DNA of 64,000 bases. Source: Hydrogenophaga sp. (GTDB lineage Bacteria; Pseudomonadota; Gammaproteobacteria; Burkholderiales; Burkholderiaceae_C). Below the pieces are notes generated by a model. That model did not search any database and was not told the DNA's origin. It worked only from the letters and a program-made list of their open reading frames with translations. The stretch spans positions 248,001 through 312,000 of the forward strand of contig NZ_JAHCKL010000003.1 in assembly GCF_026125785.1 (NCBI RefSeq). The letters are read 5' to 3'. The position numbers and the translations under genes were made by a program. This document shows positions 1 through 8,400 of this stretch, one piece after another (within the stretch, counting starts at the first letter, position 1; every line of letters begins with the position of its first letter).

Positions 1-675
1 CAGGTTGATGGTGGTGCGCATGGCGGCGGACTGGGGTCGTTGCCCGTCGGTGCCAAATCGGCCGGCATCGAGCACATAGGACCAGCCGGGCTGCTCGGGC
101 GTGCCGGTGCGCCCGCTGAGCTGGGAGGACAGGCGCCAAAGGCCATCGGCGCCGGTGGCCATGCCCGTGCGCCATTCGCCCTGCGGCAGGCCGTCCTGCG
201 TGTACAGCGCGATCACGCCGCCGGCCGATGCGCCGTACAGCGCGGAGAAGGGGCCGCGCACGACCTCGATGCGGTCGGCGCTGCCCAGGGGGAAGTTGGC
301 GGCCTGCCCCTGGCCGTCGGGCGCACTCGCGGGTATGCCGTCGACATAGAGACGCACGCCGCGCACGCCGAACGGCGCCCGTGCGCCGTAGCCGCGCGAG
401 GCTATCTGCAGATCTTGCGCGTAGTTCTGGCGGTTGCGCACCACCAGGCCGGGCACGCGCCCCAGGCTCTCGGACAGGTTGATCTGCAACTGCCCGGCGC
501 GCAGCTCTTCGCCATCCACCACATCCACCGAGCCGGGCGCGAGCCAGACCTGTTCCCAGGCGCTCTCGCCCGTGACGACGACCGGCGCCAGGGCGCCGGC
601 AGGAACCTCCTGCGCCCCGGCAGGCCACGCCCAACCCAAGATCAACGCACCCCAGACAAGCCAGCACGCGGCCAC
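1..675 (-). CDS. TonB-dependent receptor, N-terminal part (cut by window edge)
   Basis: Outer-membrane receptor for energised uptake of an unknown ligand; only the first 225 codons are in the window. I start it at a GTG (position 675) preceded by GGGGAGG; it opens with a short signal peptide ending ..WPAGAQE. A TonB-box-like stretch (APVVVTGES) is followed by a clear plug domain: GELRAGQ-type helix, SLGRVPGLVVRNRQNY, RGYGARAPFGVRG, VRLYVDGIPA and the hallmark IEVVRGPFSALYGASAGG around residues 130-150. It lies downstream of the quinohaemoprotein dehydrogenase gene on the same strand, separated by a repeat array, so co-transcription is possible. A role in PQQ or substrate import is inference from the neighbour only. 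Confidence 0.9.
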   Translation of the reverse strand, partial: MAACWLVWGALILGWAWPAGAQEVPAGALAPVVVTGESAWEQVWLAPGSVDVVDGEELRAGQLQINLSESLGRVPGLVVRNRQNYAQDLQIASRGYGARAPFGVRGVRLYVDGIPASAPDGQGQAANFPLGSADRIEVVRGPFSALYGASAGGVIALYTQDGLPQGEWRTGMATGADGLWRLSSQLSGRTGTPEQPGWSYVLDAGRFGTDGQRPQSAAMRTTINL

Positions 676-700
676 CGGGCCTCCCCAAGGCAGGCTTCGA

Positions 701-913
701 CCCCTCGGGAAACCGTGACCCGCGCAGCGGTGGAGCTTGGGGGCCATGATCCACCGCAGGGCCGCCCCAAGGAGGATCATCCACCCCCTCGGGGGGCAGC
801 GACCCGCGCAGCGGCGGAGCGTGGGGGCCATGATCCACCGCAGGGCCGCCCCAAGGAGGATCATCCACCCCCTCGGGGGGCAGCGACCCGCGCAGCGGTG
901 GAGCGTGGGGGCC
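701..913. repeat. 84-bp tandem repeat array 1 (about 2.5 copies)
   Basis: The same 84-bp unit recurs with exact period (the CTCGG landmark at 704, 788 and 872) and ends in a half copy just after the stop codon of the dehydrogenase gene. Each unit has a constant part (GGGGGCAGCGACCCGCGCAG.. to GTGGGGG) and an inverted repeat in which ATGATCC pairs with GGATCAT, enclosed by GGGGG/CCCCC, so each copy can fold into a long hairpin. A second array at 6615-6912 has the same constant part and period but different stem arms. Confidence 0.9.
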
Positions 914-916
914 TTC

Positions 917-3049
917 TCACTCTTTCGGCCGAATGGCATCGGCCGTGCCCTGGATGAATGCCTTGATTTTCTGGACATCGTCCGGCGAGAGCTTACCGGT
1001 GAAGTCCGGCATGCCGCGCGCCATGGCCGGACCCTTGAAGACGAACCTGTCGAGGTTGTCGATGAAGGCCGCGTCCATGTAGCCCAGGTTGGGAATGTTG
1101 CCGCCACGGTCTACGCCCGGTACGCCATGGCAGAACACGCAGTTGCTGACGTAGAGCGCGGTGCCTTCGGGCACATGCGCAGGGTCGTACTTCACACCAG
1201 CGACCAGCTTGCCCAACTGCACTTTCACGAAGGCGGGTGCCTGTGCCTTGCCGCCGATGGCGAAGGTGTAGACCGTGCCGGGTCCCTGGCGGTCGGTGGC
1301 GCGCTGGGCCAGACCGTACACGCCACCCCAGCCCACGGCGATGGAGACGTACTGCTTGCCATCGACCAGGTAGGTGGAGGGCGCGGCGATCACGCCGGTG
1401 CCGGTGGGCGTTTCCCACAGCTTGTCGCCGGTGGTGGCGTTGTAGGCGATGAAGCGCCCGTCGGCCGTGCCCTGGAAGACCAGGTTGCCGGCGGTGGTCA
1501 GTGTGCCCCCGTTCCACGGAGAGATCTGTTCCTGCGTCCAGCGCGCCTCCTGCTTCACCGGGTCCCAGGCCACCAGGCGGCCGAAGGGCTTGCTGGCAGG
1601 CGGTTCGACGTTGGCGAAGGTGGCCAGATTCCAGCCCATGTTGCTGTGCGGCTCACCCGGCCGCACGCCGTTGAACTTCCAGTCCTTGTTGTCCATGAGG
1701 GTGAGCGGCACGCTTTGCACCGGCATGTAGGCCAGGCCGGTCGCGGGGTTGTAGGACATGGAGTGCCAGTTGCGCGCGCCAAAGGCGCTGGGGATGATCT
1801 CGCGCGGCCGGTCGGCGGTGCGCGCAATGGCCGTCTCGATCGGCCGGCCGTTCTTGTCGTAGCCGCTGGCCCAGTTCACATCGACGAAGTTCTTGGCCGA
1901 GATGAACTTGCCGTTGGTGCGGTCGATGACGAAGAAGAAGCCGTTCTTGGGGGCATGCAGGATCACCTTGCGAGGCTTGTTGTCGACCTTGATGTCGGCC
2001 AGGATCATGGGCTGCGTGGACGTGAAGTCCCAGTTGTCGCCCGGGGTCTCCTGGTAGTGCCAGACGTACTTGCCGGTGTCGGGGTTGAGCGCGACGATGG
2101 ACGCGAGATACAGGTTGTCGCCGCCGGCCGGGCTGCGCTTGCTGCGTGCCCAGGGCGAGCCGTTGCCGGTGCCCACGTACATCAGGTTGAGCTCCGGGTC
2201 GAAGGCCATGGCGTCCCAGGCGGTGCCACCGCCGCCGGCTTCCCACCACTTGCCGGCCGGGTCCCAGGTCTTGGCGGCGCGGGCCATGGACTCGTCCTCG
2301 AAGGGCTTGGACGGATCGCCCGGCACGGTGAACCAGCGCCACTTCTGGTCGCCGGTCCTGGCGTCGTACGCGGTGATGTAGCCGCGCACGCCGTACTCGG
2401 CGCCGCCGTTGCCGATGATCACCTTGCCCTTGAACACGCGTGGCGCGCCGGTGATGGTGTAGCTGAAACGCCGGTCGATGATGGTGTCCTTCTCCCACAC
2501 CTTGGCGCCGCTGGCCGCGTCCAGCGCGATCAGCCGGCCGTCGTACGACGCGACGAAGACCTTGCCCTCGTACAGCGCCACGCCGCGGTTGACCACGTCG
2601 CAGCAGCCCTTGTAGCCCGCTTCGCGCGGCACCTGGGGGTCGAAGGTCCACAGCCGCTGGCCGGTGCGCACATCCACCGCGTGCACCACGCTCCAGGAGG
2701 CCGTGACGTACATGATGCCGTCGACCACCAGCGGCGTGGCTTCCACGCCGCGCGTGGACTCCAGGTTGTAGGACCAGACCAAGCCGAGCTCCTTCACGTT
2801 GCCCGCGTTGATCTGGTTCAGCTTCGAATGCCGCGTTTCGGCGTAGTCCAGGCCATGGCTGGGCCAGTCGTGCGTCTGCCGGGCATTGCCGCGGATGAAG
2901 GCGCCATCCACCTTGCCGACGGCGGCTTTGATGTGCTGCGGCGAGCCTTTGGCAGGTGCCTGGGCCTGAGCGGTGCCGGCAAGCATCAGCGCAGACAGCA
3001 GGCTGAGAAGCACGCGGCAGGACGCCGCGGCAAGCGGGATCGGTTTCAT
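917..3049 (-). CDS. PQQ-dependent quinohaemoprotein alcohol dehydrogenase (type II)
   Basis: Periplasmic dehydrogenase of 710 aa that oxidises alcohols with PQQ and passes electrons to its own C-terminal cytochrome c domain. It starts at ATG 3049 behind CAGGAG with a signal peptide ending AGTAQA. The eight-bladed propeller shows the vicinal cysteine pair of this family (GYKGCCDVVNRG), tryptophan-docking repeats such as GGGGTAWDAMAFDPELNL, and the catalytic Asp region GDNWDFTSTQP. The C-terminus carries one haem-binding CVFCH with a distal Met region (GPAMARGMPDF). Length and domain order match type II quinohaemoprotein alcohol dehydrogenases. A divergent regulator and a perfect palindrome lie upstream. 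The substrate cannot be told from sequence. An open frame running further upstream is ignored because the signal peptide fixes the start. Confidence 0.93.
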   Translation of the reverse strand: MKPIPLAAASCRVLLSLLSALMLAGTAQAQAPAKGSPQHIKAAVGKVDGAFIRGNARQTHDWPSHGLDYAETRHSKLNQINAGNVKELGLVWSYNLESTRGVEATPLVVDGIMYVTASWSVVHAVDVRTGQRLWTFDPQVPREAGYKGCCDVVNRGVALYEGKVFVASYDGRLIALDAASGAKVWEKDTIIDRRFSYTITGAPRVFKGKVIIGNGGAEYGVRGYITAYDARTGDQKWRWFTVPGDPSKPFEDESMARAAKTWDPAGKWWEAGGGGTAWDAMAFDPELNLMYVGTGNGSPWARSKRSPAGGDNLYLASIVALNPDTGKYVWHYQETPGDNWDFTSTQPMILADIKVDNKPRKVILHAPKNGFFFVIDRTNGKFISAKNFVDVNWASGYDKNGRPIETAIARTADRPREIIPSAFGARNWHSMSYNPATGLAYMPVQSVPLTLMDNKDWKFNGVRPGEPHSNMGWNLATFANVEPPASKPFGRLVAWDPVKQEARWTQEQISPWNGGTLTTAGNLVFQGTADGRFIAYNATTGDKLWETPTGTGVIAAPSTYLVDGKQYVSIAVGWGGVYGLAQRATDRQGPGTVYTFAIGGKAQAPAFVKVQLGKLVAGVKYDPAHVPEGTALYVSNCVFCHGVPGVDRGGNIPNLGYMDAAFIDNLDRFVFKGPAMARGMPDFTGKLSPDDVQKIKAFIQGTADAIRPKE

Positions 3050-3187
3050 CTTTCTTGTCTCCTGGTACGGCCCGCGTGGCGCGGGCCTGTGGTGGGGCCA
3101 ACCCGGACGGGCGCAGGCCCGGTCCAGCATGGGCATCTTCGGCATCCGCCTGCGTGCGTTCACCTTCGGGATTTCCCTGAAGCCAAA

Positions 3188-3206
3188 GTGTTCCGGCGTG
3201 GAACAC
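3188..3206. promoter_or_regulatory. 19-bp perfect palindrome between dehydrogenase and regulator genes
   Basis: GTGTTCC-N5-GGAACAC lies in the 238-bp divergent intergenic region, about 140 bp upstream of the dehydrogenase start and 82 bp upstream of the regulator start. The form and position suit an operator for the Fis-type HTH protein encoded next door. That link is inference; no convincing -24/-12 sigma-54 promoter was found nearby. Confidence 0.55.
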
Positions 3207-3287
3207 ATGCCCCTCGCAGGAGCAGGGCTAACCCGTATACAGCCCGTGCCCAGGGGTCGGATACTGCCCGCTGGAGACAACAGAACC

Positions 3288-4505
3288 ATGCCCCACGCGC
3301 CAGACGACAGCCCGGCGTTGACGCCGCGCCAGCTTTTTTTCCAGACCGCCGAGCAGCGCACCGCGCTGGCACGCCAGCGCTTCTTCGACGAAGGCACACG
3401 GCCCTCGGGACTGGTGGGCGAGGCGGTGATCCAGTCCTGGCTGCGCTGCACGTCCGAACGCCAGGACCCCCGCAAGCTGGTGAGTTTTGAGCAGGTCTCG
3501 CGCAGCCGCGCGCACGCCAGCCTCAACCGCAACCGCCAGCTCCTGCAGGCAGGCAACCTGGAACTGCACCACATGGAGGCCGCGCTGCGCGGCACCGACT
3601 GCCGCGTGCTGCTGACCGATGCGCATGGCGTGGTGATCCACGCCACCGACATGCCGCCTCCGCGCGAGCAGCCGCTGCTCAAGACCGCGTCGCGCGTGGG
3701 GGTGAACATCGCTGAGAGCCACATCGGCACCAATGCGCCAGGCATCGTGGTGCGTACCGGCGAAGCCTGCACCGTCACGGGCGCCGAGCATTTTTTCCAG
3801 TGCCTGCAGACCGTGCACTGTGCGGCCGCGCCCATCCGCGACATCCATGGCCAGCTTGCGGGTGTGCTGGACATCTCCATCGAGGCCGGACGTTTTGCCT
3901 TTGACGCCGCGGCCCTGGTGGGCATGTACGCCACCACCATCGAGAACCGCCTGCTGCAACTGCAGTCCACCGAGCACCTGGTGCTGCAGTTCCAGGCCAG
4001 TCCCGCGCTGCTGGGCACGCCGATGGAGGCACTGGCCGGCATTGGTGCGGACGGGTGCGTGCTCTGGCTCAATGGCGTGGCGCGCCGCCTCACGGGCTGC
4101 CGTACCCATGGCCAACCTGCCGTGGAGGACGCTTTTGGTGCCACGCTGGCACAACTGCTTGCGCTGACCCGCCACGATCATATGCACACCTTGCACCTCC
4201 CCAGCGGGCTGGGCGTGTGGGTCAAGGCCCGCCTCACGGCCCGTGACGGCGCCGACCCTCGGCACTCGGTGCCGGTATCGCCTTCAGCGCCCGCACCCGC
4301 CACCTCGCCAGAACCCGGGCCAGAGGACGCGCCCGACCACGCGGCCCCCGCGACGCTGCTCGACCACGAGCAACGCCTCATCGACACCACGCTGGCCGCC
4401 TGCAAGGGCAACATCGCCAAAGCCGCCCGTGCGCTCGGGGTCTCGCGTGGGATGCTGTACCGGCGCTTGCAGAAGGGTGAGGCGCCTGTGTCCAAATCGC
4501 CTTAG
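3288..4505 (+). CDS. GAF-Fis transcriptional regulator (AcoR-like) lacking the AAA+ domain
   Basis: A 405-aa regulator that looks like an AcoR-type activator with its motor removed. Residues about 20-60 match the AcoR N-terminus (VIQSWLRCTSERQDP), residues about 85-215 are a GAF sensor (VNIAESHIGTNAPG, AAAPIRDIHGQLAGVLDIS), followed by a PAS-like stretch and an Ala/Pro-rich linker. The C-terminus is a Fis-type HTH (GNIAKAARALGVSRGMLYRRL). There is no Walker A, GAFTGA or other sigma-54 interaction motif, so it cannot open a sigma-54 promoter in the usual way. It probably controls the divergent dehydrogenase gene. Start ATG 3288 has GGAG upstream; longer starts would run through the intergenic palindrome. 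Confidence 0.85.
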   Translation: MPHAPDDSPALTPRQLFFQTAEQRTALARQRFFDEGTRPSGLVGEAVIQSWLRCTSERQDPRKLVSFEQVSRSRAHASLNRNRQLLQAGNLELHHMEAALRGTDCRVLLTDAHGVVIHATDMPPPREQPLLKTASRVGVNIAESHIGTNAPGIVVRTGEACTVTGAEHFFQCLQTVHCAAAPIRDIHGQLAGVLDISIEAGRFAFDAAALVGMYATTIENRLLQLQSTEHLVLQFQASPALLGTPMEALAGIGADGCVLWLNGVARRLTGCRTHGQPAVEDAFGATLAQLLALTRHDHMHTLHLPSGLGVWVKARLTARDGADPRHSVPVSPSAPAPATSPEPGPEDAPDHAAPATLLDHEQRLIDTTLAACKGNIAKAARALGVSRGMLYRRLQKGEAPVSKSP

Positions 4506-4519
4506 CAGGGCTTGCACGC

Positions 4520-5254
4520 TCAGCCCAGCAACCGCTCCACTTCGCCGCGCAGGTCCGTGGCCCAGGCGCGCCGGTCCCGGCCGCTGGCATGCTGGGGTTC
4601 GCCGTAGCGCACCTCTGCCCGCACGCCGCTGGCGCACAGGGTGGCCCAGATGGAGCCAAGCAGGGTGGTGTCGCCCACGAAGACGGGCGCATCGTGCAAC
4701 CTCCCGTGGCGGCTGTCGATGAAGCGCAGCGCCACCGGCTGAACCGGCGCGTTGGCCGAGATGGCGGATTGCAGCAGGTTGGCGTGGAAGGGCAGCAAGG
4801 TGCGCCCGTCGCTGGTCGTGCCTTCGGGAAACACCGAGAGCACGTCGCCTTCGCGCAGGCGTTCGGCCATGTGGTGCACCACGCGCATGGCATCGCGCCG
4901 GCTTTCCCGCTCGATGTAGAGCGTACCCGCGCCGGTGATGAGCGAACCCAGCAGCGGCCAGTGGCGCGCGTCCGCCTTGGAGACGAAGCGGCTGGGCCGC
5001 GCCGCGTTCATGACCAGGATATCCAGCCAGGAGATGTGGTTGGCGACCTGCAGCAGCGGCCCTTGCGCTTGCGGCGTGCCGTGCACCACCAGTTCCACGC
5101 CCATGATGCGCAGCATCTGGCGCGACCATTCCCGCACCAGCAGTTCGGTCTGCGGTGGCGTCAGGCGGCCGAACTCGGTGCGGATGATCCACAGCCCGCG
5201 CACGACGTGGGCGGTGGCCCGCACCACACGCCAGAGCGCGCGCAGCGCCTTCAT
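4520..5254 (-). CDS. plsC: 1-acyl-sn-glycerol-3-phosphate acyltransferase
   Basis: Inner-membrane enzyme that acylates lysophosphatidic acid to phosphatidic acid. The 244-aa product has the catalytic NHxxxxD box (NHISWLD), the FPEGTT substrate-binding block and a hydrophobic N-terminal segment. The ATG at 5254 shares its A with the TGA of pyrC' (TGATG), indicating translational coupling; the GTG one codon earlier is an alternative. It is the last gene of the yqgE-ruvX-pyrR-pyrB-pyrC'-plsC operon. A specialised lysophospholipid acyltransferase cannot be excluded. Confidence 0.92.
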   Translation of the reverse strand: MKALRALWRVVRATAHVVRGLWIIRTEFGRLTPPQTELLVREWSRQMLRIMGVELVVHGTPQAQGPLLQVANHISWLDILVMNAARPSRFVSKADARHWPLLGSLITGAGTLYIERESRRDAMRVVHHMAERLREGDVLSVFPEGTTSDGRTLLPFHANLLQSAISANAPVQPVALRFIDSRHGRLHDAPVFVGDTTLLGSIWATLCASGVRAEVRYGEPQHASGRDRRAWATDLRGEVERLLG

Positions 5255-6579
5255 CACGCGTGAACGGTCCGCTCGAATTCAGCGGCCTGGTAAGCCAGCT
5301 GTCCGGCCACCAGCGTGGCGCGTACGCTGGCGGGCAGCTCATGGCCGCCAAAGGGCGTGTGTTTGCCCTGGCTGCGCAGCGAAGCGGGCTGCACCGTCCA
5401 GGGCGTGCTGGCGTCGAAGATGCAAAGATCGGCCACGCCGCCGACGGCGATGCGGCCCACGCTGGCTTGCAATGTGCCCAGACTGGCGCCCAGCACGGCC
5501 TGTGGTCCGCTGGTGAGCACCGTGAGCGCCTGCATCAGGCCCAGGCCATCCTGCTGCGCCCACTTGCAGGCCAGGCCCAGCAGCAGTTCGATTGCGGTGG
5601 CGCCGGGCTCGGCCTCGGCGAAGGGCAGGGTCTTGGCATCGCTGTCCACCGGGTTGTGGTCGGAGACCAGCGCGTCGATCGTGCCGTCGGCCAGGCCGGC
5701 GCGCAGGGCGTCGCGATCGCGTTGCTGGCGCACCGGCGGCTGCAGGCGCAGGCGGCTGTCGTAGAAACCGATGTCCACGTCGGTCAGGTGCAGGTTGTGC
5801 ACGCTCACGTCGCAGGTGACGGGCAGGCCCTCGGCCTTGGCCTGGCGCACCAGCGCGAGCCCGGCGGCACTGCTGACGCGGCAGAGGTGCACGTGGGCAG
5901 GTTCCCGGGCGCCCCGCATCAATTCGAACAGCGTGTGCAGCGCGATCGTTTCCGCGGCGGCGGGAACGCCCGCCAGGCCCAGGCGCGTGGCCAGCGGGCC
6001 GCTGGCGGCCACGCCCTTGCCGAGCCAGAAGTCCTGTGGCCGCAGCCAGACGGTGTAGCCAAAGGTGCCCGCATACTGCAGCGCCCGCTGCAGCACCTGG
6101 GCGTTGACGATGGGCACCTCGGCCTGGCCGAAGCCGATGCAGCCCGACTCGGTGAGCTCGGCCATCTCGGTGAGCACCTCGCCCTGCAGGCCGCGCGTGA
6201 GCGCGCCCAGTGGGAACACGCGCGCCAGGTGCAGCTTTTCGGCGCGGAACTTGAGCATGTCCACCAGGCCCGGCTCGTCCAGCACGGGGTCGGTGTCCGG
6301 TGGGCAGACCAGGGAGGTCACGCCACCGGCCACGGCGGCGGCCATCTCGCTCTCCAGCATGCCGGCGTGCTCCTGGCCAGGCTCGCGCAGGCGCACGGCC
6401 AGGTCCACCAGGCCCGGCGCCACCACGCAGCCCCGCGCATCCAGTGTGCGGCTGGGATGAAAGTCGGCCCCCACGTTGCCGATCGCGATGATGCGCCCGG
6501 CGGCAATCGCCACATCGGCCAGTTCGTCACGGCCACTGGCCGGGTCCATCACCCGCCCGTTTTGAATCAGGATCTTCAT
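5254..6579 (-). CDS. pyrC': Non-catalytic dihydroorotase-like PyrC' (partner of aspartate transcarbamoylase)
   Basis: A 441-aa dihydroorotase homologue with the amidohydrolase fold, but the zinc-binding HxH of the usual PGLVDLHVHLREPG motif is replaced (PGLVDLAVRLREPG), so it should be inactive. Such pseudo-dihydroorotases are known to hold aspartate transcarbamoylase trimers together in a dodecamer in pseudomonads and Burkholderiales. It sits downstream of pyrB as expected, separated from it by a 300-bp repeat array, and overlaps plsC. An active pyrC must exist elsewhere in the genome. Confidence 0.9.
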   Translation of the reverse strand: MKILIQNGRVMDPASGRDELADVAIAAGRIIAIGNVGADFHPSRTLDARGCVVAPGLVDLAVRLREPGQEHAGMLESEMAAAVAGGVTSLVCPPDTDPVLDEPGLVDMLKFRAEKLHLARVFPLGALTRGLQGEVLTEMAELTESGCIGFGQAEVPIVNAQVLQRALQYAGTFGYTVWLRPQDFWLGKGVAASGPLATRLGLAGVPAAAETIALHTLFELMRGAREPAHVHLCRVSSAAGLALVRQAKAEGLPVTCDVSVHNLHLTDVDIGFYDSRLRLQPPVRQQRDRDALRAGLADGTIDALVSDHNPVDSDAKTLPFAEAEPGATAIELLLGLACKWAQQDGLGLMQALTVLTSGPQAVLGASLGTLQASVGRIAVGGVADLCIFDASTPWTVQPASLRSQGKHTPFGGHELPASVRATLVAGQLAYQAAEFERTVHA

Positions 6580-6614
6580 GTGCTTACCTTGTGATGCGAG
6601 GTTTCATCGCCGGA

Positions 6615-6912
6615 CCGCCTTGAGGGCAGCGACCCATGAAGCGGCGCAACGTGGGGGCCACCGACCCCGCCGCCGGGCCGCCCCCAGGCGGGGTCAGCCC
6701 CCTCGGGGGGCAGCGACCCGCGAAGCGGCGGAGCGTGGGGGCCACCGACCCCGCCGCCGGGCCGCCCCCAGGCGGGGTCAGCCCCCTCGGGAGGCAGCGA
6801 CCCGCGCAGCGGCGGAGCGTGGGGGTCAGGGACCCCGCCGCCGGGCCGCCCCCAGGCGGGGTCAGCCCCCTCGGGGGGCAGCGACCCGCGAAGCGGCGGA
6901 GCGTGGGGGTCA
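6615..6912. repeat. 84-bp tandem repeat array 2 (about 3.5 copies) between pyrB and pyrC'
   Basis: Four GGGCAGCGACCC landmarks occur at exactly 84-bp spacing (from 6624), the first copy degenerate, and the array ends as a half copy a few bases after the pyrB stop. The constant part is that of the array at 701-913, but the stem arms here are GACCCCGCC and GGCGGGGTC rather than ATGATCC and GGATCAT. Each copy can form a very stable hairpin inside the pyr transcript. Because 84 is a multiple of three, long meaningless open frames run through it. Confidence 0.93.
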
Positions 6913-6916
6913 TCCC

Positions 6917-7876
6917 TCATGCTTCATTTCCCGCGACGATGCTCATCACCGCCATGCGCACCGCGATACCGTAGGTGACTTGCGGCAGGATCACGCTCTG
7001 CGGCCCGTCGGCCACGGCCGAGTCGATTTCCACGCCGCGGTTGATCGGGCCGGGGTGCATGACGATGGCGTCCGGCTTGGCCCAGCGCAGGCGCTCGGTC
7101 GTGAGGCCGAAGCTTTTGAAGAATTCCTGGCTGGACGGCAGCAGCGCTCCGCTCATGCGCTCGTTCTGCAGCCGCAGCGCGATCACCACGTCGCAGCCCT
7201 TGATGCCTTCCTCCAGCGTGTGGCAGACGCGCACGCCCATATGGGAGAGGTCGCCCGGCACCAGGGTGCGCGGACCGACCACCCGCACGTCCGGACAGCC
7301 CAGGGTGGTGAGGGCGTGGATGTCGGAGCGCGCCACACGCGAATGCAGCACGTCGCCCACGATGGCCACCGAGAGCTGCGTGAAGTCCTTCTTGTAGTGG
7401 CGGATGGTGTACATGTCGAGCAGGCCCTGCGTGGGGTGCGCATGGCGCCCGTCGCCGGCGTTGACCACATGCACGTGCGGCGCCACGTGCTGGGCGATCA
7501 GGTAGGGCGCGCCCGATTCGCTGTGGCGCACGACGAAGATGTCGGCGGCCATGGCGCTGAGGTTGGCGATGGTGTCCAGCAGCGATTCGCCCTTGGCGGT
7601 GGAACTGCGCGCGATGTCCAGGTTGATCACGTCCGCCGAGAGCCGCGTGGCGGCGATCTCGAAGGTGGTGCGTGTGCGGGTGCTGTTCTCGAAGAACAGG
7701 TTGAATACGCTCTTGCCGCGCAGCAGGGGCACCTTCTTCACCTCGCGGCTGCTCACGCTCACGAAGTTGGCGGCGGTGTCCAGGATCTGCGTGAGGGTTT
7801 CGCGCGAGAGTCCTTCGGTGGAGAGCAGGTGGATGAGCTCGCCGTTCTTGTTGAGCTGGGGGTTGCGTTGCGACAC
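6917..7876 (-). CDS. pyrB: Aspartate carbamoyltransferase catalytic subunit
   Basis: Cytosolic enzyme joining carbamoyl phosphate and aspartate, the committed step of pyrimidine synthesis. The 319-aa protein has the carbamoyl-phosphate loop [10 protein letters not shown], the HPTQ motif and the aspartate-side HPGPINRG block. I use GTG 7876, which starts at the canonical N-terminus and has AAGGA upstream, overlapping the end of pyrR; there is no ATG at that point. Expression should follow the pyrR gene immediately upstream (spacing 2 bp). Confidence 0.95.
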   Translation of the reverse strand: MSQRNPQLNKNGELIHLLSTEGLSRETLTQILDTAANFVSVSSREVKKVPLLRGKSVFNLFFENSTRTRTTFEIAATRLSADVINLDIARSSTAKGESLLDTIANLSAMAADIFVVRHSESGAPYLIAQHVAPHVHVVNAGDGRHAHPTQGLLDMYTIRHYKKDFTQLSVAIVGDVLHSRVARSDIHALTTLGCPDVRVVGPRTLVPGDLSHMGVRVCHTLEEGIKGCDVVIALRLQNERMSGALLPSSQEFFKSFGLTTERLRWAKPDAIVMHPGPINRGVEIDSAVADGPQSVILPQVTYGIAVRMAVMSIVAGNEA

Positions 7877-7878
7877 GT

Positions 7879-8400
7879 TCAGGCTTCCTTGTTTTCCAGC
7901 ACGAAGCTCAGGCGACCGGTGGCGCCGTCGCGCGCGAGTTCGAGCGAGTGGCCATCGGGCACCTGCACCCGTGCGGCGCACACATTGGCTTCGATGGGCA
8001 GTTCGCGCCCACCGCGGTCGACCAGCACGGCCAGCCGCACGCTGGCGGGCCGACCGTAGTCGAAGAGTTCGTTGAGCACCGCGCGCAGCGTGCGCCCGGT
8101 GTAGAGCACGTCGTCGACCAGCAGCACGTGCGCGCCGTTGACGTCAAAGGGCAGGGCGGTCTGCGCGCTGGAAGCCAGGCCGCGCTGCGCAAAGTCGTCG
8201 CGGTGCAGGCTGGAGGAGATCACGCCGGCCGGCCCGCTCAGGCCGAGGTCGCGCTGCAGGCGCTCGGCCAGCCAGGCTCCACCCGAGGTGATGCCGGCCA
8301 GGACCAGCGGCCGGGTTGGCTCGGCCATCAGCGCGCGCACGCCTCGCAGCAACTCGGCATACAGCGTTTCGGCGTCTGGCAAGGGGGACGGTGAACTCAA
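7879..8400 (-). CDS. pyrR: Bifunctional pyr operon regulator / uracil phosphoribosyltransferase
   Basis: A 173-aa PRTase-fold protein with the PRPP-binding signature [16 protein letters not shown]. PyrR proteins have uracil phosphoribosyltransferase activity and in some bacteria bind pyr mRNA. The start is a TTG at 8400 that overlaps the ruvX stop (TTGA); an ATG in frame lies far inside ruvX and would add non-homologous sequence. Whether it regulates by RNA binding here is not visible: no anti-terminator structure is recognised, although the hairpin-rich array downstream of pyrB would be transcribed in the same message. Confidence 0.9.
   Translation of the reverse strand: MSSPSPLPDAETLYAELLRGVRALMAEPTRPLVLAGITSGGAWLAERLQRDLGLSGPAGVISSSLHRDDFAQRGLASSAQTALPFDVNGAHVLLVDDVLYTGRTLRAVLNELFDYGRPASVRLAVLVDRGGRELPIEANVCAARVQVPDGHSLELARDGATGRLSFVLENKEA

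Noticed and set aside
3050-3287. Sigma-54 (-24/-12) promoter for the dehydrogenase gene
   Set aside because: I looked for GG-N10-GC elements on the minus strand; the nearest candidates have wrong spacing, and the regulator lacks a sigma-54 domain.
737-3490. Very long plus-strand open frame (over 900 codons)
   Set aside because: It is antisense to the quinohaemoprotein gene, whose motifs are unmistakable, and passes through the repeat array; the translated product has no protein-like pattern.
3050-4144. Upstream extension of the quinohaemoprotein dehydrogenase in frame
   Set aside because: The signal peptide begins at 3049 with a good RBS; the extension covers the divergent regulator gene in antisense.
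701-6912. 84-bp arrays considered as CRISPR
   Set aside because: Units are contiguous and nearly identical along their whole length, with no unique spacers and no cas genes.
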